64,000 nt of DNA from Sphingobacteriaceae bacterium (GTDB lineage Bacteria; Bacteroidota; Bacteroidia; Sphingobacteriales; Sphingobacteriaceae): the NCBI GenBank assembly GCA_029266635.1, contig JAQSWM010000004.1, positions 310,001 to 374,000 on the forward strand, written 5' to 3'. Below, piece after piece: positions 52,207 to 60,542 of this stretch (position 1 is its first letter; each line of letters starts with the position of its first letter). A program made the translations under genes and the position numbers. The notes under the pieces are model-generated. The model was not told where the DNA came from. It saw only the letters and a program-made list of their open reading frames with translations, and did no database searches.

Positions 52207-52869
52207 TTACTTCCGTATAGCAGCAAAGTTTTTGTAGATATACGCCGCAAGCACAGTATAGCCTTTATCATTCAGGTGGATCTTGTCGCTCTTGAGCGAT
52301 GGCGGAATTACATCGTTTGCTTTAGAAAGTTCGTCCAGAGCAGAGCCATCAGACTGGGAGATGAGATAGCTTCTTACATCCAGAAAATTATCGGGGTACG
52401 CAGCCTTCAGATCGCTGTTTATTTTCATGATGGTGTTATAGCTTGAACTGCCTTTAGGGTAACTTGAACCGTTGATCACCGGCAATACCAGAAAACGCTT
52501 GTGGCTAAGGAAAGCCACCATCGCCGCAATATCTGCCTTCACCACCTCAGGCTCCCAGAAATTGTTAGTCCCTGCCCAAATGATGGCATTATCTTCTTTT
52601 TTGTCGGCTGCTGCAAGCATTCTCGTTTTGATTTGGGTGCTCGTTTGTCCGCCCACGCCCCCGTTGTACACATGGTACCCCGACAGCTTTTGCAATTGTG
52701 CAGGATATTTAAACTCGGGCATGGTAACGCCTCCTCCTTCCGTCAGGCTATCTCCCCAGGTTGCAACTTTCTTTATTCCTGCCGGTTCCGGAACAACTTC
52801 TGGCGTAGCCTGATTCTTACATCCGAAGATTAAACAAGCGCTAACAACATAAAACGACAGCTTTTTCAT
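52207..52869 (-). CDS. SGNH/GDSL-type esterase lipoprotein
   Basis: 220 aa. Lipoprotein signal ending I-F-G-C (Cys17). Block I is ATWGDSLTEGGG with nucleophile Ser41, block II the Gly in YNGGVGGQTSTQI, block III IIWAGTNNFW with Asn, and block V SDKIHLNDKGY carrying the catalytic Asp-x-x-His. The complete SGNH set is therefore present. Members cleave acyl or acetyl esters from lipids or glycans at the cell surface. It stands alone between tRNA-Lys and a terminator. Confidence 0.87.
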   Translation of the reverse strand: MKKLSFYVVSACLIFGCKNQATPEVVPEPAGIKKVATWGDSLTEGGGVTMPEFKYPAQLQKLSGYHVYNGGVGGQTSTQIKTRMLAAADKKEDNAIIWAGTNNFWEPEVVKADIAAMVAFLSHKRFLVLPVINGSSYPKGSSSYNTIMKINSDLKAAYPDNFLDVRSYLISQSDGSALDELSKANDVIPPSLKSDKIHLNDKGYTVLAAYIYKNFAAIRK

Positions 52870-52953
52870 ACCCAGCCTTTTCAGAGTAACATGACAGGAT
52901 TAAATATGTTTAACAGATCGGCTGGTCATTGCGCCTGATTTCCTCAGGATGGT

Positions 52954-52985
52954 AAATAAAAAAGCCTCTTTAAAAAGAGGCTTTT
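52954..52985 (-). terminator. Terminator after the GreA/Rnk-like gene
   Basis: AAAAGCCTCTTT (52960-52971) and AAAGAGGCTTTT (52974-52985) are perfectly complementary. On the minus strand a T-rich tract follows (52954-52963). Confidence 0.8.
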
Positions 52986-53027
52986 GTTTCGATGGCACAT
53001 GCCACATAGTTCGCAAAATAGAATTAG

Positions 53028-53447
53028 CTACCCTGCCTGAGCTGCCATTTCTTCAACCTGAGCTTTTTCAGTCCTGTGCTTTACATTCAGGATTTTGAAT
53101 GTCTTAAGCCCGTTCGGCATTTCCCACTGCACGGTTGAGCCCACTTTGTATCCAAGCAGGGCAGTGCCGATGGGCGCAAAAACAGATATTCTTTTCTTCT
53201 GCATGTTCGCAGCGGCAGGAAGCACGATTTGAAAATTGAAGGTCTGGCTGCTGCCTGTTTCCTGAATTTCTATTTCCGAGTCGAGGCAAACGATGTCGGC
53301 AGGCAGATCCTGCTCCTTCACAACTTTGGCCGATTCTAACTCTGATAATAGCTGCCGCTGATTGTGATCCGACAGGTTTAAATGTTTGATATGTTTCTTT
53401 AAAAGTTCCAGCTCTTTTTCAGCCAGTATAATTTTTGGAGTTTCCAT
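53028..53447 (-). CDS. GreA/GreB C-terminal domain protein (Rnk-like)
   Basis: 139 aa. A short helical N-terminal part (IILAEKELELLKKHIKHLNLSDHNQRQLLSELESAK) is too short for the full coiled coil of GreA. It is followed by the FKBP-like GreA/B C-terminal domain: DIVCLDSEIEIQE, ISVFAPIGTALLGYKVGSTVQWEMPNGLKTFKILNV. The acidic tip D-x-x-D/E of true cleavage factors is not evident. Rnk-type proteins bind RNA polymerase without stimulating transcript cleavage and affect nucleoside-diphosphate kinase levels. Confidence 0.83.
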   Translation of the reverse strand: METPKIILAEKELELLKKHIKHLNLSDHNQRQLLSELESAKVVKEQDLPADIVCLDSEIEIQETGSSQTFNFQIVLPAAANMQKKRISVFAPIGTALLGYKVGSTVQWEMPNGLKTFKILNVKHRTEKAQVEEMAAQAG

Positions 53448-53886
53448 AGTTTAATCTTAATTGACGATTTTTCATTAAGGATGATAAGAATCATCCACGT
53501 TATTAATATCCCGTTCCATAACCATCAATAAAAGGCTCTCTGTTGCATATCTTTTAAGGATGAGCAACGCAATTAGCTCCGGCTAACAGCCGGAGGCTTT
53601 AAGAATTTGATACGTTATTTGACAGCTGAACGAGATGTTCGGTCAGTGGCCCCTTAGCCAGAATGGCAGGGGCTTAATTTAATAAAGTCCTTGCTGCTTT
53701 TAAGAAATGAATAGCTTAAAGACTGGTATGAGAACTTGCTATCACTATACAGAATAGCAGCAACATGCACGATAGACGCGATGCGGAGTGTTAAGCTGCT
53801 ATTTGAGTTCTGTAAATGCATTTGTTCCAAGATAGCTTTAATAACTCAAAAAAACAAGTTTTGTGTTTGTGAGTTTCGCCGGTATT
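53448..53886 (+). other. 439-bp gene-free region with three strong hairpins
   Basis: No believable ORF (a 72-codon frame at 53736 has no family character or start signal). Perfect hairpins: GGATGAT/ATCATCC (53479-53496) in the leader of the Rnk-like gene; CTCCGGCT/AGCCGGAG with AAC loop (53577-53595); and a compound one, GCCCCT-TA-GCCA-GAA-TGGC-AGGGGC (53649-53673), followed by TTAATTT. The last two might belong to a small RNA or be remnants of dispersed repeats. Confidence 0.4.
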
Positions 53887-54834
53887 TTATTGTGAAGCTT
53901 TCTGAGCAGCATATTTCGCGTACAGCGAGTCATAACACTCCCTTACATCCTTGAAGCTGGGGTAAGCACTTTCAAACATGAACGGTCCTTTGTAGCCAAC
54001 TTTGTCAAGGGCTGCCAGGATAGCCATCCAGTCGTTTTTGCCCTGCCCGGAGCAGGGGAAGAAATGCCGCTCCTCTATCCCGTCGCCATCGGCAACGTGC
54101 AAAGTTTTCAGGCGGCTTCCCATCGCTAGAATCAGCTTCTCGGGGTTTGCAATATGGTTCAGGTCAATCGCCGAATACACATCCTTCGGCACACGCCCCA
54201 TCATTTCCACCGCTTCTTCAACAGTCCTGAACAAGGGTCGCTCGCGTTTGCCGGTATTGTTTCCCAACCTGAGATAAGGGCCCAGCATATTCTCGATCAC
54301 CATCGTGGCGTGAACCTTTTTAACAGCCTTGTTTAACTCTTTTACCGATTTTACAAACTGAGCCTTCCGCACGTCCCGCTCATCCAACCCCAGGAACCAG
54401 CTTGGATGAAAGAGGATAATCTTTGGTTTCAATATTTCACAGAGCTTCAGGAATTTCATGTGCATGGCCACCACTTCCTTCCTATCCTGCTCATTTGCCA
54501 GCGAAAGGTCTATTGTTTCGCCGTACGGCATGTGTACCGACCAGAATTCAATCCCCGCTTTATCTGCCGTAGCCTTAGCCTGCCTGGCTTTTTGCATGAG
54601 CTCCTCCTCTGTTCCGATAAATTCCCGGCTTTTTTTAACCATCCCGCCAAAGCCGGTTTCGATGCAGGTTATCCCGTTGGCTTTTGCCTCCGCCATTTTC
54701 GCTTCTGTAACCGCCGACAACTGCATCGACACGCCCACACGCAGCTTTTTGGGAGCAGATTGTGCCTGTGCGCCGACCGCGAGAACGGCGCCAATTAACA
54801 AGGCAGCGGCTGATATTTTCTGAAATAGTTTCAT
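53887..54834 (-). CDS. Exported sugar phosphate isomerase/epimerase-like TIM-barrel protein
   Basis: 315 aa. Signal peptide KISAAALLIGAVLAVGAQAQ. The rest is an AP-endonuclease-2/xylose-isomerase-like TIM barrel: ITCIETGFGGM, EFWSVHMPYGETIDLS, IILFHPSWFLG, MVIENMLGPY (Glu metal ligand), YSAIDLNHIANPEKLI (Asp-x-x-His), TLHVADGDGIEERHFFPCSGQGKNDW and GPFMFES. The metal-binding acidic and His residues are retained. An exported location is unusual for an isomerase but common for Bacteroidota members near glycosidase genes. It lies 1 bp after the GH20 gene in the same direction. Confidence 0.82.
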   Translation of the reverse strand: MKLFQKISAAALLIGAVLAVGAQAQSAPKKLRVGVSMQLSAVTEAKMAEAKANGITCIETGFGGMVKKSREFIGTEEELMQKARQAKATADKAGIEFWSVHMPYGETIDLSLANEQDRKEVVAMHMKFLKLCEILKPKIILFHPSWFLGLDERDVRKAQFVKSVKELNKAVKKVHATMVIENMLGPYLRLGNNTGKRERPLFRTVEEAVEMMGRVPKDVYSAIDLNHIANPEKLILAMGSRLKTLHVADGDGIEERHFFPCSGQGKNDWMAILAALDKVGYKGPFMFESAYPSFKDVRECYDSLYAKYAAQKASQ

Positions 54835-54835
54835 C

Positions 54836-56728
54836 TTACTTTGATTCCGGATTTTTTAATACTGTAGTTACAACCACGCTCCGTTCGCCCTGTGGTGTGA
54901 TCGTCACAGCCTTAATAGTGCGTTCTCCGCCGGCGGGCACGAAAACAGTGACAGGTTTGGTATAGAGGTTATCCACATCATACGGTATCCTGCCGTTGGT
55001 GGTGTAATAGACGCTGGCTCCTTCTACCGGAGACTTCAGGTTTAAAGTATATCTGCTCCCTCCTGTGACGGTGCTGTCGCCGAGCCCGATCGGTTCAGGA
55101 ACGCGGAACCTCACGCCCTGCTTACCTAAAACTGCCAAATGCCTGGGCAGCCGGTTTTCAGAGAAATCATTCCAGTTCTTATCTTCATTTGGCGTCCACG
55201 AGATTTCAGATAATGCCAGCATTCTCGGCAATAGCATATACTGCACCTTTGCAGGCGTTTCCATCAGCTCTGTCCACACGTTGCCCTGCACTCCTACAAC
55301 ATACTTCTTATGCGCATCGTCCAGCTCTGCCGGGGTTGGGTTGAACATATATGCGTTCTTCATAGTCATCAGCCTCACGTTGGTAAGCGGCTCTTCGGGC
55401 GAGGCACTTTCTTTATGATCAAAATATAGCGAGTTATTAGGCGACATGATAACTTGGTGGTTCTGCATCGCGGAAGCAATACCTCCCTTTGTTCCCCGCC
55501 AGCTCATCACAATGGCATTCGGCGCAAGCCCGCCTTCCATGATCTCGTCCCAACCAATGATGGTGCGCCCTTTGGAGTTCAGGTACTTTTCCATGCGCTG
55601 CACAAAATAAGATTGCAATTCATGCTCATCTTTCAAACCCTGATCTTTGATCCTCTTCTGGCAATACGGACAAGTTTTCCATCTTGTCTTAGGGCATTCA
55701 TCACCACCAATATGGATGTTTTTACTAGGGAAGAGCGTGAGCACTTCATCCATCACATTCTGAAGAAAGGTGAAGGTTTGCTCCTTTCCGGCGCAATAAA
55801 CATCTTCCGAAACTCCCCAGCGCTCCCGCACTTTGAACGGTCCGGGATTATCGCCGCAGGCAAGCTCAGGATATGCCGTAAGCGCCGCCACTGAATGCCC
55901 GGGCATTTCAATTTCCGGTATTACATTGATGTATTTTGAGGCTGCGTATGCAACTACATCGCGTATTTGCGCCTGGGTGTAAAAGCCTCCGTATGGGATG
56001 CTGTCATAAATAGTGACCTTCTCTTTATTGCTGCCGATGACGGTCTGATCGCGGTAAGCGCCCACGGAAGTAAGCTTCGGATACTTTTTTATCTCGATGC
56101 GCCAGCCCTGATCGTCGGTAAGATGCCAATGGAAGTTGTTGAACTTGTAAGTTGACATCAGATCAATGTACTGCTTGATAAAGGAAACCGGGAAGAAGTG
56201 CCGGCCAACATCCAGCATCACTCCGCGATAAGCGTAGCGTGGATAGTCTTCGATGCTTACATATGGCAAAGAAGCCTGGCTCCCCGCCCCTTTTTCAAAT
56301 AATTGCCCCACGCTCTGCAGCCCGTAGAAGATGCCTTTTTCTGTTTTGGATGATATCTTAACTCCCGAAGCATTGATGTTCAGGCGATAGCCTTCGTCGG
56401 GGATTGGGAGCGACGGACTTAGCTCGAAGGTTAAGCCTTTTCCTGCCGGAGCTTTAGAGCCGTTTGCTTGTACTTTGATCAGGTTTCGTGCAAATGCCAG
56501 CAGGGATTGTGGCTGTGCTTTGAAGCCCTGAGCAGAGACAGCCATTGCCTGAGATATGGGAAGCGAACCTTTTAAACGTGTAACTTTTACGGGTGCGGGA
56601 ATGATTTTAACATCGGTAGAGCTTGTGGTTTCCTGAGCGCTCAAAGTAAGGCTCGTTACCAACAGGCAAATAACCGGTAAAAGCTTTGTTGAAGAAGTTA
56701 ATAAGGAGATGTGTTTCCTGATGTTCAT
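54836..56728 (-). CDS. Beta-N-acetylhexosaminidase, glycoside hydrolase family 20
   Basis: 630 aa from ATG 56728 (signal peptide LLPVICLLVTSLTLSAQ); the upstream 16 codons are rejected. GH20b N-terminal domain, then the TIM barrel: YAYRGVMLDVGRHFFPVSFIKQYIDLMSTYKFNNFHWHLTDDQGWRIEIKKYP, PEIEMPGHSVAAL, and the catalytic Asp-Glu pair in HIGGDECPKTRW. A C-terminal chitobiase-type domain (FRVPEPIGLG...SPVEGASVYYTTNGRIPYD) follows. It removes terminal GlcNAc or GalNAc from chitin fragments, peptidoglycan or glycoproteins. Positioned after the rha/lut operon but separated by 83 bp. Confidence 0.92.
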   Translation of the reverse strand: MNIRKHISLLTSSTKLLPVICLLVTSLTLSAQETTSSTDVKIIPAPVKVTRLKGSLPISQAMAVSAQGFKAQPQSLLAFARNLIKVQANGSKAPAGKGLTFELSPSLPIPDEGYRLNINASGVKISSKTEKGIFYGLQSVGQLFEKGAGSQASLPYVSIEDYPRYAYRGVMLDVGRHFFPVSFIKQYIDLMSTYKFNNFHWHLTDDQGWRIEIKKYPKLTSVGAYRDQTVIGSNKEKVTIYDSIPYGGFYTQAQIRDVVAYAASKYINVIPEIEMPGHSVAALTAYPELACGDNPGPFKVRERWGVSEDVYCAGKEQTFTFLQNVMDEVLTLFPSKNIHIGGDECPKTRWKTCPYCQKRIKDQGLKDEHELQSYFVQRMEKYLNSKGRTIIGWDEIMEGGLAPNAIVMSWRGTKGGIASAMQNHQVIMSPNNSLYFDHKESASPEEPLTNVRLMTMKNAYMFNPTPAELDDAHKKYVVGVQGNVWTELMETPAKVQYMLLPRMLALSEISWTPNEDKNWNDFSENRLPRHLAVLGKQGVRFRVPEPIGLGDSTVTGGSRYTLNLKSPVEGASVYYTTNGRIPYDVDNLYTKPVTVFVPAGGERTIKAVTITPQGERSVVVTTVLKNPESK

Positions 56729-56811
56729 GATAAAACAGAGCCGGCTTTTAGAAGTATCGGCATCTAAAACTATCAAATAATACGGACCGGGAATTGAATC
56801 AATCCTGAAAA

Positions 56812-57843
56812 TTACAAAGACGCCCTGAGCGTTAAAGAAAACGGCACCTCAACATGTCGCTTGCTTTTTGTTAGGATCATCTCCGCAGCAAGGTTGCCCA
56901 GTTTGTTAAAATCGGTTGAAATAGTCGTAATCCCGTTAAGGATGATCTTTTTCAGCGGCGTTTCGTTATAGCTGATCACCCCAACATCCTTCCCGATCTT
57001 CAGATCAAGAGAGATCATTCGCTCAATCAGCGTAGCAAGGTCGTCCTCCATCAGGTTGATATAAACCTCTCCCTTGTTAATTGGCTCTTCGGCGATGTTG
57101 CTCACCACCTTGTGCGAAAAAGCATATTGCTGGCAAAATTTATAGAAGCCTCTAAGGATTTCCTTTGGAAAATAACTCCGCTCAGGGAAGATGATCTTAA
57201 TTGTGTGGTATTTGCTGAGCTGTGCCCTCGCCTGATCGAGCGCTTCGTAAATGTCCTTCTCGAAGTTTTCGTAAGCTGCAGCGTATTCACCTTCAATGCC
57301 GGGGACTTTTTTGTCGAGGATCACCAATTTGTCTTTTGGGATGGTGTTGATGATCTCATAAGCATTCTCCCCACCTTCCAGGAAGTGCGGGATGATCACA
57401 AAATGGGAGTAATCTTCCTTCTTGGCGTTCAGTAGCTTTTTGAATAAAGCGTAGTCGTTGTTGTAGATGTAAAAATCGACAGCGACGTTCTCACCGATAG
57501 CTTTGATGAAAGCATCGTAAATGATCTTTTTATGATGGCTGAGTTTATTGAATAGCAGTACAATTTTAAGCGTGCGCTGGAAGTCGCTGTTGGCGATGTA
57601 ATATCCCTTGCCAGGCACAGACACCAGTACACCCAGTTTTTTTAGCCTGCGATAACCCTTTTCTATCGTATCCCGCGAAATGTCCAGCTCGTAACTAAGC
57701 TCATTGATGGAAGGCAGCATATCGTCCTTCTTCAGGTTCCCGGCTTCAACAGCCCTGAGAATTGAGTTGGTCAACTGCATGTATTTCGGCGTGGACGAAT
57801 ATTCGTCAACGTGTATGAGCTTCATTAGTTTCACAGGTTTCAT
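56812..57843 (-). CDS. GntR-family regulator with LacI-like sensor domain, probable rhamnose regulator
   Basis: 343 aa. An N-terminal GntR winged helix (KYMQLTNSILRAVEAGNLKKDDMLPSINELSYELDISRDTIEKGYRRLKKLGVLVSVPGKGYYI) is followed by a periplasmic-binding-protein-like domain of about 260 residues (IVLLFNKLSHHKKIIYDAFIKAI, GVISYNETPLKKIILNGITTISTDF), as in LacI/GalR effector domains. It starts 4 bp after lutC and closes the rha-lut gene run, so it is the likely regulator of that operon with a rhamnose intermediate as effector. An alternative start is ATG 57825. Confidence 0.87.
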   Translation of the reverse strand: MKPVKLMKLIHVDEYSSTPKYMQLTNSILRAVEAGNLKKDDMLPSINELSYELDISRDTIEKGYRRLKKLGVLVSVPGKGYYIANSDFQRTLKIVLLFNKLSHHKKIIYDAFIKAIGENVAVDFYIYNNDYALFKKLLNAKKEDYSHFVIIPHFLEGGENAYEIINTIPKDKLVILDKKVPGIEGEYAAAYENFEKDIYEALDQARAQLSKYHTIKIIFPERSYFPKEILRGFYKFCQQYAFSHKVVSNIAEEPINKGEVYINLMEDDLATLIERMISLDLKIGKDVGVISYNETPLKKIILNGITTISTDFNKLGNLAAEMILTKSKRHVEVPFSLTLRASL

Positions 57844-57847
57844 CGGC

Positions 57848-58432
57848 TTAGCCTACCAAATATACTGTTAAACTTTTAGGGCCGTGAGCGCCAAGCACCA
57901 GCGATTGCTCAATATCGGCTGTTTTGGAAGGGCCTGCGATGAATGTGCCGAAACCATACTCCGCTTGGGCGATCCGCTCGTAGGCATGGTGCATGGTGGG
58001 AACAATCTCCTTTTTATCAAGAACGATAGCAAGGTGCTGGCAGATAAATGGCAGCACCCGTTGATGAAGCAGTTCCTCGGTAACCCACACAGCAGAGTTT
58101 TCCGAGATCCCAAAGTGCCCTCTGATCACAGCAACTTCTACATTCTCCAGCAAGTGCGGGTCTTGCTCCCGCCAGTTGTCATTTCCACCTATAGCCACTT
58201 CAGGGATTGTAGAAATTATACGCTCGCCGGCTGATGACTTTTTGTTTAGCTCCACAGAAAGCTCATTCAGATCTGCAACTTCGCAGCAGGTGCCACCGAT
58301 TGTGCCGAGGACGATTTTGAATTCTTCCACAACATCTGCTGCCGTTTCCGGAGTTTTGATCTCGTCCAAATAAGGCTGGCTTGCCGGCTGGTTCGCCAGT
58401 ATCGCTGCTAATATCTTCTCCCTTGAGCTCAT
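57848..58432 (-). CDS. lutC: LutC-like lactate utilisation protein (LUD domain)
   Basis: 194 aa LUD-domain protein. It overlaps the lutB stop by 4 bp (ATGA). The conserved parts are AVIRGHFGISENSAVWVTEE, ICQHLAIVLDKKEIVPTMHHAYERI and GFGTFIAGPSKTADIEQSLVLGAHGPKSLTVYLVG, the family's C-terminal signature. LutABC together oxidise L-lactate to pyruvate in the cytosol. In this operon the lactate would come from lactaldehyde produced in rhamnose breakdown. Confidence 0.9.
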   Translation of the reverse strand: MSSREKILAAILANQPASQPYLDEIKTPETAADVVEEFKIVLGTIGGTCCEVADLNELSVELNKKSSAGERIISTIPEVAIGGNDNWREQDPHLLENVEVAVIRGHFGISENSAVWVTEELLHQRVLPFICQHLAIVLDKKEIVPTMHHAYERIAQAEYGFGTFIAGPSKTADIEQSLVLGAHGPKSLTVYLVG

Positions 58433-59808
58433 TTCCCACGGTTTCGTTTATACCATTCCTTAAATGATTGCTCCGGCGGCGCAGGCATATCCCGTTGCTT
58501 GGACCAGGGATTTAGTGGGTTATTTACAGCAAAGGGCACATTCTTCAAAAACCAGCGACCTGCTTTACCTGCCATGTTGTACACATTTGGAGATGAAAGC
58601 GTGAAATTCATCACGTTCATTCCGGCGCTCTTGCCTTTTGTTGAATAACCTTCTTTTACAATCACCTGCCGCCACTTGTAAAGTTGGGTGTGGATGTCAA
58701 TTTTAACCGGGCACACGTTCGAGCACGAGCCGCAGAGCGTTGAAGCAAACGGCAAATCTGAATATTCCTTCATGTCAAGGTTGGGCGCCAGGATGGAGCC
58801 AATCGGGCCGGCAATGGCATTATGGTAGCTGTGGCCTCCGCTCCTGCGGTAAACCGGACAGGTGTTCATGCACGCTCCGCAACGGATGCATTTCAGCGAG
58901 TTCCTGAAATCCGGACGGCTTAGCTGTCTCGTTCTCCCATTATCCACCAGTACAATGTGCATATGCTGCCCTCCGCGGGGCTTAGCGAAATGGCTGGAAT
59001 ATGTTGTGATCGGCTGCCCGGTTGCGCTTCGGGCAAGCAGGCGCAGGACAACAGCCAGGTGCTTGCGCTTAGGCAATATTTTTTCAATTCCCATGCAGGC
59101 GATGTGCACGTCGGCTAAGTGGGCGCCCATATCAGCGTTGCCTTCGTTTGTGCAAACCACAAACTCTCCGGTTTCTGCTATCGCGAAGTTTACACCAGTG
59201 ATAACTGCATTGCGGGTCAGGAAAACTTCACGCAAATGTGTGCGTGCGACCGCTGCCAGGGCCTGCGGATTCGACTCGCCTTTCGGTGTGCCGAGGTGCT
59301 CGTGGAACAGCTCGCCGATCTCCTCCTTCTTTTTATGGATACAGGGCAGCACGATGTGGCTGGGCGGTTCTTCGGCAAGCTGCACAATCCGTTCTCCGAG
59401 ATCGGTGTCAATAACATTAACGCCGTTCTTCTTGAGGAATTCATTTAAATGGCATTCTTCCGTGAGCATGGATTTGCTCTTATTGATCAGACTGATCTTG
59501 CTCTCCGTTAAAATAGAATGGACAATCTGGTTGTGCTCAGCGGCATCAGAAGCCCAGTGAACTGTGATACCATTCTTTATGGCCTTTGCTTCGAAATGCT
59601 GCAGATAAGAATGAAGGTTGGAAAGAACATCGTCCTTTATCGCCGAAGCTGTATTTCTAAGTAGCTCCCAATCTAGGATGTTGTACGCTGCCCGGTCACG
59701 TTTTTTCCGCACCCACCAAAGCGTCTCATCATGCCAGTCCACCCGCTCAACATCTGCGTTGAAGGTCTGGGCTAAGTCAGGATGCTTCTTTCCTTCAAAT
59801 ACCGCCAT
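58429..59808 (-). CDS. lutB: LutB-like iron-sulfur lactate utilisation protein
   Basis: 459 aa. A LUD domain (ITGVNFAIAETGEFVVCTNEGN) is followed by two [4Fe-4S] ferredoxin-type clusters, CIRCGACMNTCPVYRRSGG and CGSCSNVCPVKIDI, and a C-terminal LutB-specific tail. It shares one base with the lutA stop (TAATG) and overlaps lutC by 4 bp, so the three are translationally coupled. It carries the electrons from lactate oxidation. Confidence 0.94.
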   Translation of the reverse strand: MAVFEGKKHPDLAQTFNADVERVDWHDETLWWVRKKRDRAAYNILDWELLRNTASAIKDDVLSNLHSYLQHFEAKAIKNGITVHWASDAAEHNQIVHSILTESKISLINKSKSMLTEECHLNEFLKKNGVNVIDTDLGERIVQLAEEPPSHIVLPCIHKKKEEIGELFHEHLGTPKGESNPQALAAVARTHLREVFLTRNAVITGVNFAIAETGEFVVCTNEGNADMGAHLADVHIACMGIEKILPKRKHLAVVLRLLARSATGQPITTYSSHFAKPRGGQHMHIVLVDNGRTRQLSRPDFRNSLKCIRCGACMNTCPVYRRSGGHSYHNAIAGPIGSILAPNLDMKEYSDLPFASTLCGSCSNVCPVKIDIHTQLYKWRQVIVKEGYSTKGKSAGMNVMNFTLSSPNVYNMAGKAGRWFLKNVPFAVNNPLNPWSKQRDMPAPPEQSFKEWYKRNRGK

Positions 59809-60542
59809 TATCCTGCGTTTAAAATTTCCGCGATGTGCAGCACTTTAACTCCGCTCTTCTGCCGGTTTAAAACTCCTTCCATGTGCATCAGGCACGACAT
59901 ATCTCCCGCCGTGATGTACTCAGCACCGTTGCGGATATGATCTTGTACCCTATCCTGACCCATCTTTACCGAAACTGCTTCTTCAGCGACGCAAAAAGTA
60001 CCGCCGAAGCCACAGCATTCATCCTGTCGGTCTAAATCCACAAGCTCGAGCCCATCCACCATCTTCAACAAAAACTCAGGTTTGGAGAAATATGGCGCAT
60101 TCAGCTCGGTCATCTGCGAAAGCATCAAACCGCGTTGCCCGTGACAACTCTGATGAAGCCCAACTTTATGCGGAAAATGGGAATTGAGTTTATCTACTTT
60201 CAACACATCTGTCAGGAACTCGGTTAATTCGTAAACTATGTTTCGTATGCCGGTTGCTGAATTTTCGTTTTTATCAGAATGCAAATGTTCTTTGATATGC
60301 AGCGTGCAACTCCCGGAAGGGGAAACGATATAGTCGAAACCGGAGAAATTATCGATAAACAGCTCGTTGCACTCTTTGGTTAAATGTTCGTAGCCGGAAT
60401 TCGCCATCGGCTGCCCGCAACAGGTCTGCTTGAGCGGATAATGCACATCTACGCCAAGCTTTTCAAGAAGTTCTAAGCTGGCTTTCGCTGCGTTTGGATA
60501 AAACTGGTCTACGTAACAGGGGACAAAAAGCCCTACTTTCAT
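59808..60542 (-). CDS. lutA: LutA-like CCG-domain lactate utilisation protein
   Basis: 244 aa with two cysteine-rich CCG domains: VGLFVPCYVDQFYP plus KQTCCGQPMANSGY, and GLHQSCHGQRG plus DECCGFGGTFCV. These Cys sets bind iron-sulfur clusters of the heterodisulfide-reductase type. It overlaps the end of the rhamnulokinase gene by 4 bp and leads into lutB. It is probably the electron-accepting part of the LutABC L-lactate dehydrogenase complex. Confidence 0.94.
   Translation of the reverse strand: MKVGLFVPCYVDQFYPNAAKASLELLEKLGVDVHYPLKQTCCGQPMANSGYEHLTKECNELFIDNFSGFDYIVSPSGSCTLHIKEHLHSDKNENSATGIRNIVYELTEFLTDVLKVDKLNSHFPHKVGLHQSCHGQRGLMLSQMTELNAPYFSKPEFLLKMVDGLELVDLDRQDECCGFGGTFCVAEEAVSVKMGQDRVQDHIRNGAEYITAGDMSCLMHMEGVLNRQKSGVKVLHIAEILNAG

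Noticed and set aside
53736-53954. 72-codon plus-strand frame in the gene-free region before the TIM-barrel gene
   Set aside because: No ribosome-binding context or family character, overlaps the end of the real minus-strand gene, and the composition is not protein-like.
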